The notes under the pieces are model-generated. The model ran no database searches and had not been told where the DNA came from. It saw nothing but the letters and a program-made list of their open reading frames with translations. A stretch of 30,000 nt of DNA, from positions 1-30,000 of the forward strand of contig NW_026728923.1 in NCBI RefSeq assembly GCF_030272615.1. Direction: 5' to 3'. Within the stretch, counting starts at the first letter, position 1. Each line of letters starts with the position of its first letter. Made by a program: the position numbers and the translations under genes. The DNA is from Cryptomeria japonica (lineage: Eukaryota > Streptophyta > Pinopsida > Cupressales > Cupressaceae). This document shows, one piece after another, positions 6,031-17,644 of this stretch.

Positions 6031-8300
6031 AGAGGTGCGCACCTTGGAGCACACTTCGGAGCGCACCAATGATGCGCTCCATTCAAAAGTTTCCTGAAAA
6101 GGCAAAAAAAGTTGAGATTATAGAATTTCCCACTTGAGAGATTGTAAAAAAAAAAAATTTAAAATGAAGGAAACGCGGGTGCCAAGGTGTGCGCGCCCGG
6201 GTGCGCAGCCCAGCCAAGGTGTGCGCACCAAGGCGCCCACCCTGGCGAAGGTGCACGCAAGGTGCGCACCCGAGGCAAACCGGACAATTAACCCAACTTT
6301 CGACTTCGCGCGCACCTGCGCACCTTGGAGCGCACTTCGGAGCGCTCCTTGTTGCGCACCAATCTTGGGCACCTCGGAGTGCACCATGGCGCCCACCAAG
6401 GTGCGCACCCGGGGCAAACCGAGCTCCGACTTCGTGCGCACCTTGGAGCGCACGAAAGGTGCGCACCATGGCGCCCACCAAGGTGCGCAGCCCAGCCAAG
6501 GCGTGCGCATCAAGGTGCGCACCCTGGCGAAGGTGCGCACCCGGGGCAAACCGAGCTCCGACTTCGTGCGCACCTTGGAGCGCACAAAGGGTGCGCAACC
6601 CAGCCAAGGTGTGCGCACCCCGGGCAAACCGAGCTCCGAATCGTGCGCACCTTGGAGCACACTTCGGAGCCCTCCTTGGTGCGCACCGATGTTGCGCACC
6701 TCGGAGCGCACCCGGGGAAAACAATGCAATTAACCCGACTTTCGACTTCGTGGGCACCTCGGAGCGCTCTCGGGTTCGCACCTCGGAGCACACCGAGGTG
6801 CGCACCTTTGATGCGCTGCCTTCACCAATTTCCAGAAAAGGCAAGAAAACATTGAGAAGGTGTGCGCACCGAGGTGCCCACCCTGGCGAAGGTGCACGCG
6901 AGGTGCGCACCCGGGGCAAACCGGGCTCCGACTTCGTGCACGCCATGCTGCGCACCTTGGAGGGCCATGGTGCGCACCTTGGAGCACACTTCGGAGCGCT
7001 CAATGGTGCCCAACCCAGCCAAGGTGCCCACCGCGGCGAAGGTGCACGCGAGGTGCGCACCCGGGGCAAACCGGGCTCCGACTTCGTGCACGCCGCACCT
7101 TGGAGCACACTTCGGAGCGCTCCTTGGTGCGCACCAGGGCGCGCAACCCAGCCGAGGTGCCCACCCCGGCGAAGGTGCACGCGGGGTGCGCACCCGAGGC
7201 AAACCGGGCTCCGACTTCGTGCACGCCATGGTGCCCACCGCGGCGAAGGTGCACGCGAGGTGCGCACCCGGGGCAAACCGGGCTCCGACTTCGTGCACGC
7301 CGCACCTTGGAGCACACTTCGGAGCGCTCCTTGGTGCGCACCAGGGCGCGCAACCCAGCCGAGGTGCCCACCCCGGCGAAGGTGCACGCGAGGTGCGCAC
7401 CCGGGGCAAACCGGGCTCCGACTTCGTGCACGCCATGGTGCCCACCGCGGCGAAGGTGCACGCGAGGTGCGCACCCGGGGCAAACCGGGCTCCGACTTCG
7501 TGCACGCCGCACCTTGGAGCACACTTCGGAGCGCTCCTTGGTGCGCACCATGGTGCCCACCAGGGCGCGCAACCCCGCCGAAGGTGCACGCGAGGTGCGC
7601 ACCCGGGGCAAACCGGGCTCCGACTTCGTGCACGCCGCACCTTGGAGCACACTTCGGAGCGCTCCTTGGTGCGCACCAGGGCGCGCAACCCCGCCGAAGG
7701 TGCACGCGAGGTGCGCACCCGGGGCAAACCGGGCTCCGACTTCGTGCACGCCATGGTGCGCACCAGGGTGCCCACCGCGGCGAAGGTGCGCACCCGGGGC
7801 AAACCGGGCTCCGACTTCGTGCACGCCGCACCTTGGAGCACACTTCGGAGCGCTCCTTGGTGCGCACCAGGGCGCGCAACCCAGCCGAGGTGCCCACCCC
7901 GGCGAAGGTGCACGCGAGGTGCGCACCCGGGGCAAACCGGGCTCCGACTTCGTGCACGCCATGGTGCCCACCGCGGCGAAGGTGCGCACCCGGGGCAAAC
8001 CGGGCTAGGACTTCGTGCACGCCGCACCTTGGAGCACACTTCGGAGCGCTCCTTGGTGCGCACCATGGTGCCCACCAGGCCGCGCAACCCAGCCAAGGTG
8101 TGCGCACCAAGGTGCACGCGAGGTGCGCACCCGGGGCAAACCGGGGTCCGGCTTCGTGCACGCCGCACCTTGGAGCACACATCGGGGCGCTCCCGGGTTC
8201 GCACCGGCGTTGCGCACCGTGGTGGGCACCTCGGAGCGCACCGTGGTGGGCACCTCGGAGCACACCAAGGTGGGCAGCGAGGTGCGCACCTTTGATGCGA
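6030..8300. repeat. GGTGCGCACC-type palindromic subrepeat block, unit A
   Basis: About 2.2 kb of nested short repeats. A recurring segment GCCGCACCTTGGAGCACAC begins at 7092, 7299, 7506, 7634, 7825, 8021 and 8162, giving steps of 207, 207, 128, 191, 196 and 141 bp. Step lengths differ largely by presence or absence of a 74-bp element (from GCGAGGTGCGCACC to GCGAAGGTGCAC). Elements include GGGGCAAACCGGGCTCCGAC, CGACTTCGTGCAC and ACTTCGGAGCGCTCCTTGG. Two diverged AT-rich cores lie at about 6088-6170 and 6818-6860. The equivalent blocks in the other units start near 12065, 18174 and 24282. Long frames are open on both strands (707 codons +, 726 codons -) but are repeat artefacts. Confidence 0.9.
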
Positions 8301-10281
8301 TGCCTTCACTAATTTCCATAAAAGGCAAAAGAAAACGAGATTTTAAAATTTCCGTTTTGAAAGATAGTGAGAAAAAGGGAATGCTGGTGCCATCTTGAGC
8401 CCGCCCTGGTGCGCAGCCCAGCCAAGGTGTGCGCACCAAGGTGCCCACCCTGGCGAAGGTGCGCGCCCGGGCAATTAACCCAACTTCCAACTTCGCGCGC
8501 GCCAGGGTGGGAGCGCACCCAACAACCGGGCCTGGGAAGAGCCAATGCGAGAAACCCCACCAAACGCTCTGACAAAAAAAGAGGGGGCGCTCCAGTAACC
8601 CCGCTTCGGAGCGCACCCTGGGCAAACCCAGCCAGGGTGCCCACCCCGGCCAAGGTGCAGGCGAGGTGCGCACCCGGGGCAAACCGGGCTCCGACAACGT
8701 GCACGCCGCACCTTGGAGCACACTTCGTAGCGCTCCCGGGTGCGCACCTCAGAGCACACCAAGGTGGGCAGCGAGGTGCGCACCTTTGATGCGCTGCCTT
8801 CACTAATTTCCAGAAAAGGCAAAAAAAAGAGGAGATTTTAAAATTTCCGTTTTGAAAGATAGTGAAAAAAACGGAACGCGGGTGCCATCTTGAGCCCGCC
8901 CTGGTGCACAGCCCAGGTAAGGTGCCCACCCTGGCAAAGGTGCGCACCCGGGCAATTAACCCTACTTCCGACTTCGTGCGCGCCAGGGTGGCAACCGGGC
9001 CTGGGAAGAGCCAATGCGAGAAACCCCACCAAACGCTCCGACAAAAAAAGAGGCGGCGCTCCAATAACCCCGCTTCGGAGCGCAGCCGGGGCAAACCCAG
9101 CCAAGGTGCCCACCCCGACGAAGGTGCACGCGAGGTGCGCACCCGGGGCAAACCGGGCTCCGACAACGTGCACGCAGCACCTTGGAGCACACTTCGAAGC
9201 ACTCCCGGGTGCCCACCGGCGTTGCGCACCGTGGTGGGCAGCGAGGTGCGCACCTTTGATGCGCTGCCTTCACTAATTTCCAGAAAAGGCAAAAAAAAAT
9301 GAGATTTTAAAATTTCCGTTTTGAAAGATAGTGAAAAAAACGGAACGCGGGTGCCATCTTGAGCCCGCCCTGGTGCGCAGCCCAGGCAAGGCATGCGCAC
9401 CAAGGTGCCCACCCGCGGTGCACGCCCGGGGCAAACCGGGCTCCGACTTCGTGCAGGCCGCACCTTGGAGCACACTTCGGAGCGCTCCTTGGTGCGCACC
9501 ATGGTGCCCACCAGGGCGCACCCGGGGCAAACCGGGCTCCGACTTCGTGCACGCCGCACCTTGGAGCACACATCGGAGCGCTCCCAGGTTCGCACCAGCG
9601 TTGCGCACCTTTGATGCGCTGCCTTCACTAATTTCCAGAAAAGGCAAAAAAAAACGATATTTTAAAATTTCCGTTCTGAAAGATAGTGAAAAAAACGGAA
9701 CGCGGGTGCCATCTTGAGCCCTTCCTGGTGCGCAGCCCAGGCAAGTTGTGCGCACCAAGGTGCCCACCCTGGCGGAGGTGCGCGCCCGGGGCAAACCGGG
9801 CTCCGACTTCGTGCACTGCATGGTGCCCACCAAGGCGCGCAACCCAGCCAAGGTGCCCACCGCAGCGAAGGTGCACGCGAGGTGCGCACCCGAGGTGCAC
9901 ACCCGGGGCAAACCGAGCTCCGACTTCGTGCACGCCGCACCTTGGAGCACACTTCAGAGCGCTCCTTGGTGCGCACCAGGGCGCGCAACCCAGCCAAGGT
10001 GCTCACCCCGGCGAAGGTGCACGCGAGGTGCGCACCCGGGGCAAGCCGGGCTCGGACTTCGTGCACGCCGCACCTTGGAGCACACATCGGAGCGCTCCCG
10101 GGTTCGCACCAGCATTGCGCACCTTTGATGCGCTGCCTTCACTAATTTCCAGAAAAGGCAAAAAAAAAAAAAAAAACGAGATTTTAAAATTTCCGTTTTG
10201 AAAGATAGTGAAAAAAACGGAACGCGGGTGCCATCTTGAGCCCGCCCTGGTGTGCAGCCCAGGCAAGTTGTGCGCACCAAG
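8300..10281. repeat. 355-522-bp modules delimited by AT-rich cores, unit A
   Basis: Five copies of an AT-rich core containing TTTTAAAATTTCCGTT start at 8341, 8836, 9305, 9660 and 10182, with spacings of 495, 469, 355 and 522 bp. Each is preceded by CCTTCACTAATTTCCA(G/T)AAAAGGC plus an A-run and followed by GAAAGATAGTGA, an A-run, and GGTGCCATCTTGAGCCC. Between cores lie GC-rich GGTGCGCACC-type elements. The first two modules also carry a segment with GCCTGGGAAGAGCCAATGCG and GACAAAAAAAGAGG (near 8530-8600 and 8998-9072). Same order in units B, C and D. No gene is seen. Confidence 0.9.
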
Positions 10282-11508
10282 GCACCCACCCTGGCCAAGG
10301 TGGGTCACGGGGTGGGTCCTAGGGTGGGTAACGGGGTGGGTACTAAGGTGCGTGCCAAGGTGGGTCATGGGGTGGGTGCCAAGGTGGGCACCAGGGTGGG
10401 TGTGCACCAACCCTAGCCAGGGTAGGTCACGGGGTGGTTGTCGGGGTGGGCGTCAAGGAGCCAAGGTGGGTGGCAAGTAGCCAAGTTGCGTGCCAAGGTG
10501 GGTGTCGGGGTGGGTGCCAAGGATCCAAGGTGGGTGCCAAGGAACCAAGGTGGGTGTCTGGGTGGGTGCCGAGGTGGGAGCCAGGGTGGGTCCCAAGGTG
10601 AGTGCAAAGGTGGGTGCCAGGGTCAAGGTGAGTGCCAATGTGGGTTCCAAGGTGCCAGGGTCAGGGTGAGTGCCAATGTGGGTTCAAAGGTGCTAAGTTG
10701 GGTGCGAGGTTGGGTGCGAGGGTGGGTGGGTGCCAAGGTGTGCTAGGTGGAAGCCCGGGTGGGTCGGCATCCCATGGGTGTCGAGTTGGGTGCCTGATGG
10801 GTGCTTCTTGTCAAGTTTTAGTCGTCGGGACTCATTTCGAGCCTTAGAGGTCGTTTCTTGTCCGGTTGCCCTGTCTTCGACCTGGGAACCCAATTTTGGT
10901 CCTCGGGTCCCATTTTTTTTTGTCTCGCATCCCACTTTTGGCCTGTGGCCTTTTCGGGGTCGATTCTCGTTTTGGGCATCAGAGCATGTTTCTTCTCCTA
11001 AAACCCAATATTTGTTTATTAAGTCTCGGAACACATTTTTGTTCTCGTGGACCCATCATGGGTCTTGGAACGCATTTGTGGTCCTTGGGTCCCATTTTGC
11101 ATCCCGAAACTTGTGTTTTGGTGCTTGATCCCTATTTTGGGTGCCCACCTTGCACCAAGTGCGCACCCGGGGCAAACCGAGCGCCTTGGTGCACCGGGGC
11201 AAGATCGAGTGTGCACCCGAGGCGCCCCGAACATGCACCAAGGTGCACTCGGCCCACATGTGAGCGCAGGTCGTTGCGCCCGAGGTGGTGTGTGGGCACC
11301 GCGTTGCAGACGGGACACTGCACGCACACGACGCCCCGTCCAGGTGCACGCACGTAGGCCGGGCCGGGTGCACACCCGACGCCCTAGCAAGGTGCGCGCA
11401 CCCGGGCAGGGCTCACACTTGGCGAACGGGGCGCACTTCGCGAGGGAGGGTGTGCACCTCGACGGGGGTGGGTGGCCGGGGTGGATTCGCACGTGGGTCG
11501 CGGTTTGC

Positions 11509-11536
11509 TAAGTACACACTGCGACAAGCTCATAAC
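11509..11536 (+). promoter_or_regulatory. upstream element of 5S copy 2
   Basis: TAAGTA at -28 to -23 and C at -1, identical to copy 1. Confidence 0.6.
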
Positions 11537-11655
11537 GGGTGCGATCATACCAGCGTTAGTGCACCGGATCCCATCAGAACTCCGCAGTTAAGCGCGCTTG
11601 GGCCGGAGTAGTACTGGGATGGGTGACCTCCCGGGAAGTCCCGGTGTTGCACCCT
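11537..11655 (+). rRNA. 5S rRNA: 5S ribosomal RNA, copy 2
   Basis: A 119-base 5S gene 6035 bp downstream of copy 1. Box A, intermediate element, box C and the terminal GGGTGC/GCACCC helix are intact. Position 80 is G, as in copies 3-5. What sets it apart is the 3' boundary: the base that is C three positions after the gene in all other copies is T here (11658), so the transcript runs straight into T6. No change inside the RNA is seen relative to copies 3-5, so it should be functional. Confidence 0.98.
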
Positions 11656-11667
11656 TTTTTAGTTTTT
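11655..11667 (+). terminator. strengthened Pol III terminator, 5S copy 2
   Basis: T6 at 11655-11660 caused by T at 11658, followed by T5 at 11663-11667. It is the only copy with an uninterrupted T-run right at the gene end. Confidence 0.8.
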
Positions 11668-13422
11668 CGCCGGGCGTCGCAATGCTATTTGAATAAACCT
11701 TTTGCCCGTTTGCGTTCTCGTCGGGGCCGGGCCGGGCCGGGGTGCGCTGCCCGCACTACCGCGCGCGCGGGGGCGACACCGAGCGCGCACCCGAGGCGCC
11801 CCGAGCACACAGGCCACGGTGCAACCCGGGCGTTGTGCGCGCACCCCGGTGCGCCCGAGGTGCTGCGCGCGCACCCAGGTGAAATCGGTGTGCACCTCGG
11901 CCAGTGCGCGCTCGGTCGAGTCGCGCACGTTGGCCAAGGTGCACGGTGATGTTTCTTACTCTAAGGTTCCGCACCAGACGCCCGGGACAGGTGAGCGAAG
12001 CTGGGCGGGGCCGGGTGCGCGGCCGGGGCAGGTGCACGCAGCTGGAGAGAGCTTTGGAGCACACCAGAGGTGCGCACCTTGGAGCACACTTCGGAGCGCA
12101 CCAATGATGCGCTCCATTCAAAAGTTTCCTGAAAAGGCAAAAAAAGTTGAGATTATAGAATTTCCCACTTGAGAGATTGTAAAAAAAAAAAATTTAAAAT
12201 GAAGGAAACGCGGGTGCCAAGGTGTGCGCGCCCGGGTGCGCAGCCCAGCCAAGGTGTGCGCACCAAGGCGCCCACCCTGGCGAAGGTGCACGCAAGGTGC
12301 GCACCCGAGGCAAACCGGACAATTAACCCAACTTTCGACTTCGCGCGCACCTGCGCACCTTGGAGCGCACTTCGGAGCGCTCCTTGGTGCGCACCAATCT
12401 TGGGCACCTCGGAGTGCACCATGGCGCCCACCAAGGTGCGCACCCGGGGCAAACCGAGCTCCGACTTCGTGCGCACCTTGGAGCGCACGAAAGGTGCGCA
12501 CCATGGCGCCCACCAAGGTGCGCAGCCCAGCCAAGGCGTGCGCATCAAGGTGCGCACCCTGGCGAAGGTGCGCACCCGGGGCAAACCGAGCTCCGACTTC
12601 GTGCGCACCTTGGAGCGCACAAAGGGTGCGCAACCCAGCCAAGGTGTGCGCACCCCGGGCAAACCGAGCTCCGAATCGTGCGCACCTTGGAGCACACTTC
12701 GGAGCCCTCCTTGGTGCGCACCGATGTTGCGCACCTCGGAGCGCACCCGGGGAAAACAATGCAATTAACCCGACTTTCGACTTCGTGGGCACCTCGGAGC
12801 GCTCTCGGGTTCGCACCTCGGAGCACACCGAGGTGCGCACCTTTGATGCGCTGCCTTCACCAATTTCCAGAAAAGGCAAGAAAACATTGAGAAGGTGTGC
12901 GCACCGAGGTGCCCACCCTGGCGAAGGTGCACGCGAGGTGCGCACCCGGGGCAAACCGGGCTCCGACTTCGTGCACGCCATGCTGCGCACCTTGGAGGGC
13001 CATGGTGCGCACCTTGGAGCACACTTCGGAGCGCTCAATGGTGCCCAACCCAGCCAAGGTGCCCACCGCGGCGAAGGTGCACGCGAGGTGCGCACCCGGG
13101 GTAAACCGGGCTCCGACTTCGTGCACGCCGCACCTTGGAGCACACTTCGGAGCGCTCCTTGGTGCGCACCAGGGCGCGCAACCCAGCCGAGGTGCCCACC
13201 CCGGCGAAGGTGCACGCGGGGTGCGCACCCGGGGCAAACCGGGCTCCGACTTCGTGCACGCCATGGTGCCCACCGCGGCGAAGGTGCACGCGAGGTGCGC
13301 ACCCGGGGCAAACCGGGCTCCGACTTCGTGCACGCCGCACCTTGGAGCACACTTCGGAGCGCTCCTTGGTGCGCACCAGGGCGCGCAACCCAGCCGAGGT
13401 GCCCACCCCAGCGAAGGTGCAC

Positions 13423-13570
13423 GCGAGGTGCGCACCCGGGGCAAACCGGGCTCCGACTTCGTGCACGCCATGGTGCCCACCGCGGCGAAGGTGCACGCGA
13501 GGTGCGCACCCGGGGCAAACCGGGCTCCGACTTCGTGCACGCCATGGTGCCCACCGCGGCGAAGGTGCAC
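13423..13570. repeat. exact tandem duplication of a 74-bp subrepeat, unit B
   Basis: Two adjacent 74-bp copies, 13423-13496 and 13497-13570, each from GCGAGGTGCGCACC through CCACCGCGGCGAAGGTGCAC. Unit A has a single copy here. The same pair is at 19532-19679 in unit C and 25640-25787 in unit D. 74 is not a multiple of 3. Confidence 0.92.
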
Positions 13571-16500
13571 GCGAGGTGCGCACCCGGGGCAAACCGGGCT
13601 CCGACTTCGTGCACGCCGCACCTTGGAGCACACTTCGGAGCGCTCCTTGGTGCGCACCATGGTGCCCACCAGGGCGCGCAACCCCGCCGAAGGTGCACGC
13701 GAGGTGCGCACCCGGGGCAAACCGGGCTCCGACTTCGTGCACGCCGCACCTTGGAGCACACTTCGGAGCGCTCCTTGGTGCGCACCAGGGCGCGCAACCC
13801 CGCCGAAGGTGCACGCGAGGTGCGCACCCGGGGCAAACCGGGCTCCGACTTCGTGCACGCCATGGTGCGCACCAGGGTGCCCACCGCGGCGAAGGTGCGC
13901 ACCCGGGGCAAACCGGGCTCCGACTTCGTGCACGCCGCACCTTGGAGCACACTTCGGAGCGCTCCTTGGTGCGCACCAGGGCGCGCAACCCAGCCGAGGT
14001 GCCCACCCCGGCGAAGGTGCACGCGAGGTGCGCACCCGGGGCAAACCGGGCTCCGACTTCGTGCACGCCATGGTGCCCACCGCGGCGAAGGTGCGCACCC
14101 GGGGCAAACCGGGCTAGGACTTCGTGCACGCCGCACCTTGGAGCACACTTCGGAGCGCTCCTTGGTGCGCACCATGGTGCCCACCAGGCCGCGCAACCCA
14201 GCCAAGGTGTGCGCACCAAGGTGCACGCGAGGTGCGCACCCGGGGCAAACCGGGGTCCGGCTTCGTGCACGCCGCACCTTGGAGCACACATCGGGGCGCT
14301 CCCGGGTTCGCACCGGCGTTGCGCACCGTGGTGGGCACCTCGGAGCGCACCGTGGTGGGCACCTCGGAGCACACCAAGGTGGGCAGCGAGGTGCGCACCT
14401 TTGATGCGATGCCTTCACTAATTTCCATAAAAGGCAAAAGAAAACGAGATTTTAAAATTTCCGTTTTGAAAGATAGTGAGAAAAAGGGAATGCTGGTGCC
14501 ATCTTGAGCCCGCCCTGGTGCGCAGCCCAGCCAAGGTGTGCGCACCAAGGTGCCCACCCTGGCGAAGGTGCGCGCCCGGGCAATTAACCCAACTTCCAAC
14601 TTCGCGCGCGCCAGGGTGGGAGCGCACCCAACAACCGGGCCTGGGAAGAGCCAATGCGAGAAACCCCACCAAACGCTCTGACAAAAAAAGAGGGGGCGCT
14701 CCAGTAACCCCGCTTCGGAGCGCACCCTGGGCAAACCCAGCCAGGGTGCCCACCCCGGCCAAGGTGCAGGCGAGGTGCGCACCCGGGGCAAACCGGGCTC
14801 CGACAACGTGCACGCCGCACCTTGGAGCACACTTCGTAGCGCTCCCGGGTGCGCACCTCAGAGCACACCAAGGTGGGCAGCGAGGTGCGCACCTTTGATG
14901 CGCTGCCTTCACTAATTTCCAGAAAAGGCAAAAAAAAGAGGAGATTTTAAAATTTCCGTTTTGAAAGATAGTGAAAAAAACGGAACGCGGGTGCCATCTT
15001 GAGCCCGCCCTGGTGCACAGCCCAGGTAAGGTGCCCACCCTGGCAAAGGTGCGCACCCGGGCAATTAACCCTACTTCCGACTTCGTGCGCGCCAGGGTGG
15101 CAACCGGGCCTGGGAAGAGCCAATGCGAGAAACCCCACCAAACGCTCCGACAAAAAAAGAGGCGGCGCTCCAATAACCCCGCTTCGGAGCGCAGCCGGGG
15201 CAAACCCAGCCAAGGTGCCCACCTCGACGAAGGTGCACGCGAGGTGCGCACCCGGGGCAAACCGGGCTCCGACAACGTGCACGCAGCACCTTGGAGCACA
15301 CTTCGAAGCACTCCCGGGTGCCCACCGGCGTTGCGCACCGTGGTGGGCAGCGAGGTGCGCACCTTTGATGCGCTGCCTTCACTAATTTCCAGAAAAGGCA
15401 AAAAAAAATGAGATTTTAAAATTTCCGTTTTGAAAGATAGTGAAAAAAACGGAACGCGGGTGCCATCTTGAGCCCGCCCTGGTGCGCAGCCCAGGCAAGG
15501 CATGCGCACCAAGGTGCCCACCCGCGGTGCACGCCCGGGGCAAACCGGGCTCCGACTTCGTGCAGGCCGCACCTTGGAGCACACTTCGGAGCGCTCCTTG
15601 GTGCGCACCATGGTGCCCACCAGGGCGCACCCGGGGCAAACCGGGCTCCGACTTCGTGCACGCCGCACCTTGGAGCACACATCGGAGCGCTCCCAGGTTC
15701 GCACCAGCGTTGCGCACCTTTGATGCGCTGCCTTCACTAATTTCCAGAAAAGGCAAAAAAAAACGATATTTTAAAATTTCCGTTCTGAAAGATAGTGAAA
15801 AAAACGGAACGCGGGTGCCATCTTGAGCCCTTCCTGGTGCGCAGCCCAGGCAAGTTGTGCGCACCAAGGTGCCCACCCTGGCGGAGGTGCGCGCCCGGGG
15901 CAAACCGGGCTCCGACTTCGTGCACTGCATGGTGCCCACCAAGGCGCGCAACCCAGCCAAGGTGCCCACCGCAGCGAAGGTGCACGCGAGGTGCGCACCC
16001 GAGGTGCACACCCGGGGCAAACCGAGCTCCGACTTCGTGCACGCCGCACCTTGGAGCACACTTCAGAGCGCTCCTTGGTGCGCACCAGGGCGCGCAACCC
16101 AGCCAAGGTGCTCACCCCGGCGAAGGTGCACGCGAGGTGCGCACCCGGGGCAAGCCGGGCTCGGACTTCGTGCACGCCGCACCTTGGAGCACACATCGGA
16201 GCGCTCCCGGGTTCGCACCAGCATTGCGCACCTTTGATGCGCTGCCTTCACTAATTTCCAGAAAAGGCAAAAAAAAAAAAAAAACGAGATTTTAAAATTT
16301 CCGTTTTGAAAGATAGTGAAAAAAACGGAACGCGGGTGCCATCTTGAGCCCGCCCTGGTGTGCAGCCCAGGCAAGTTGTGCGCACCAAGGCACCCACCCT
16401 GGCCAAGGTGGGTCACGGGGTGGGTCCTAGGGTGGGTAACGGGGTGGGTACTAAGGTGCGTGCCAAGGTGGGTCATGGGGTGGGTGCCAAGGTGGGCACC

Positions 16501-17616
16501 AGGGTGGGTGTGCACCAACCCTAGCCAGGGTAGGTCACGGGGTGGTTGTCGGGGTGGGCGTCAAGGAGCCAAGGTGGGTGGCAAGTAGCCAAGTTGCGTG
16601 CCAAGGTGGGTGTCGGGGTGGGTGCCAAGGATCCAAGGTGGGTGCCAAGGAACCAAGGTGGGTGTCTGGGTGGGTGCCGAGGTGGGAGCCAGGGTGGGTC
16701 CCAAGGTGAGTGCAAAGGTGGGTGCCAGGGTCAAGGTGAGTGCCAATGTGGGTTCCAAGGTGCCAGGGTCAGGGTGAGTGCCAATGTGGGTTCAAAGGTG
16801 CTAAGTTGGGTGCGAGGTTGGGTGCGAGGGTGGGTGGGTGCCAAGGTGTGCTAGGTGGAAGCCCGGGTGGGTCGGCATCCCATGGGTGTCGAGTTGGGTG
16901 CCTGATGGGTGCTTCTTGTCAAGTTTTAGTCGTCGGGACTCATTTCGAGCCTTAGAGGTCGTTTCTTGTCCGGTTGCCCTGTCTTCGACCTGGGAACCCA
17001 ATTTTGGTCCTCGGGTCCCATTTTTTTTTGTCTCGCATCCCACTTTTGGCCTGTGGCCTTTTCGGGGTCGATTCTCGTTTTGGGCATCAGAGCATGTTTC
17101 TTCTCCTAAAACCCAATATTTGTTTATTAAGTCTCGGAACACATTTTTGTTCTCGTGGACCCATCATGGGTCTTGGAACGCATTTGTGGTCCTTGGGTCC
17201 CATTTTGCATCCCGAAACTTGTGTTTTGGTGCTTGATCCCTATTTTGGGTGCCCACCTTGCACCAAGTGCGCACCCGGGGCAAACCGAGCGCCTTGGTGC
17301 ACCGGGGCAAGATCGAGCGTGCACCCGAGGCGCCCCGAACATGCACCAAGGTGCACTCGGCCCACATGTGAGCGCAGGTCGTTGCGCCCGAGGTGGTGTG
17401 TGGGCACCGCGTTGCAGACGGGACACTGCACGCACACGACGCCCCGTCCAGGTGCACGCACGTAGGCCGGGCCGGGTGCACACCCGACGCCCTAGCAAGG
17501 TGCGCGCACCCGGGCAGGGCTCACACTTGGCGAACGGGGCGCACTTCGCGAGGGAGGGTGTGCACCTCGACGGGGGTGGGTGGCCGGGGTGGATTCGCAC
17601 GTGGGTCGCGGTTTGC

Positions 17617-17644
17617 TAAGTACACACTGCGACAAGCTCATAAC
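17617..17644 (+). promoter_or_regulatory. upstream element of 5S copy 3
   Basis: TAAGTA at -28 to -23 and C at -1, as in copy 1. Confidence 0.6.

Larger units (their letters stand above)
4246..10281. repeat. 5S-bearing tandem unit A (6036 bp)
   Basis: First complete unit of the array. Its left edge is set by where homology to 10282, 16390, 22499 and 28607 begins (GCACCCACCCTGGCCAAGG). It differs from units B-D by lacking one 74-bp subrepeat near 7385-7460, by an extra T at 4401-4407, by A17 instead of A16 at 10160-10176, and by scattered substitutions. The substitutions include T at 6352 where B-D have G, and GGGGCAAACC near 7060-7070 where B-D have GGGGTAAACC. It is the most divergent unit, as expected for an array-edge copy that escaped homogenisation. 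Confidence 0.95.
10282..16389. repeat. 5S-bearing tandem unit B (6108 bp)
   Basis: Same order as unit A with a 74-bp subrepeat gained at 13423-13570, one T lost in the G-rich block and one A lost in the final poly-A run (A16). Private differences include T at 11210, T at 11658 next to the 5S gene, and T at 15224 where the other units have C. Confidence 0.95.

Noticed and set aside
8300-10281. SINE insertions, because GC-rich modules end in A-runs
   Set aside because: The A-runs are inside a conserved core with sequence on both sides. I see no target-site duplications, tRNA-like head or Pol III A/B boxes.
4246-10281. LTR retrotransposon as source of the 6.1-kb unit
   Set aside because: No LTR pair, primer binding site, polypurine tract or pol-like translation is visible. 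The unit is a tandem repeat anchored by a 5S gene.
12224-14404. A 726-codon open frame on the + strand with counterparts in units C and D
   Set aside because: Same reasons as the - strand frame. Conservation between units reflects concerted evolution of the whole unit.
12118-14418. A 766-codon open frame on the - strand, and equivalents at 6083-8263, 18227-20527 and 24335-26635
   Set aside because: Frames of 428-726 codons are open over the same DNA on the + strand and in other - frames. The product is low-complexity (CAPRCAPW-like). A 74-bp indel between units changes frame without closing it. There is no domain or plausible codon pattern. It is an artefact of stop-poor palindromic repeats.
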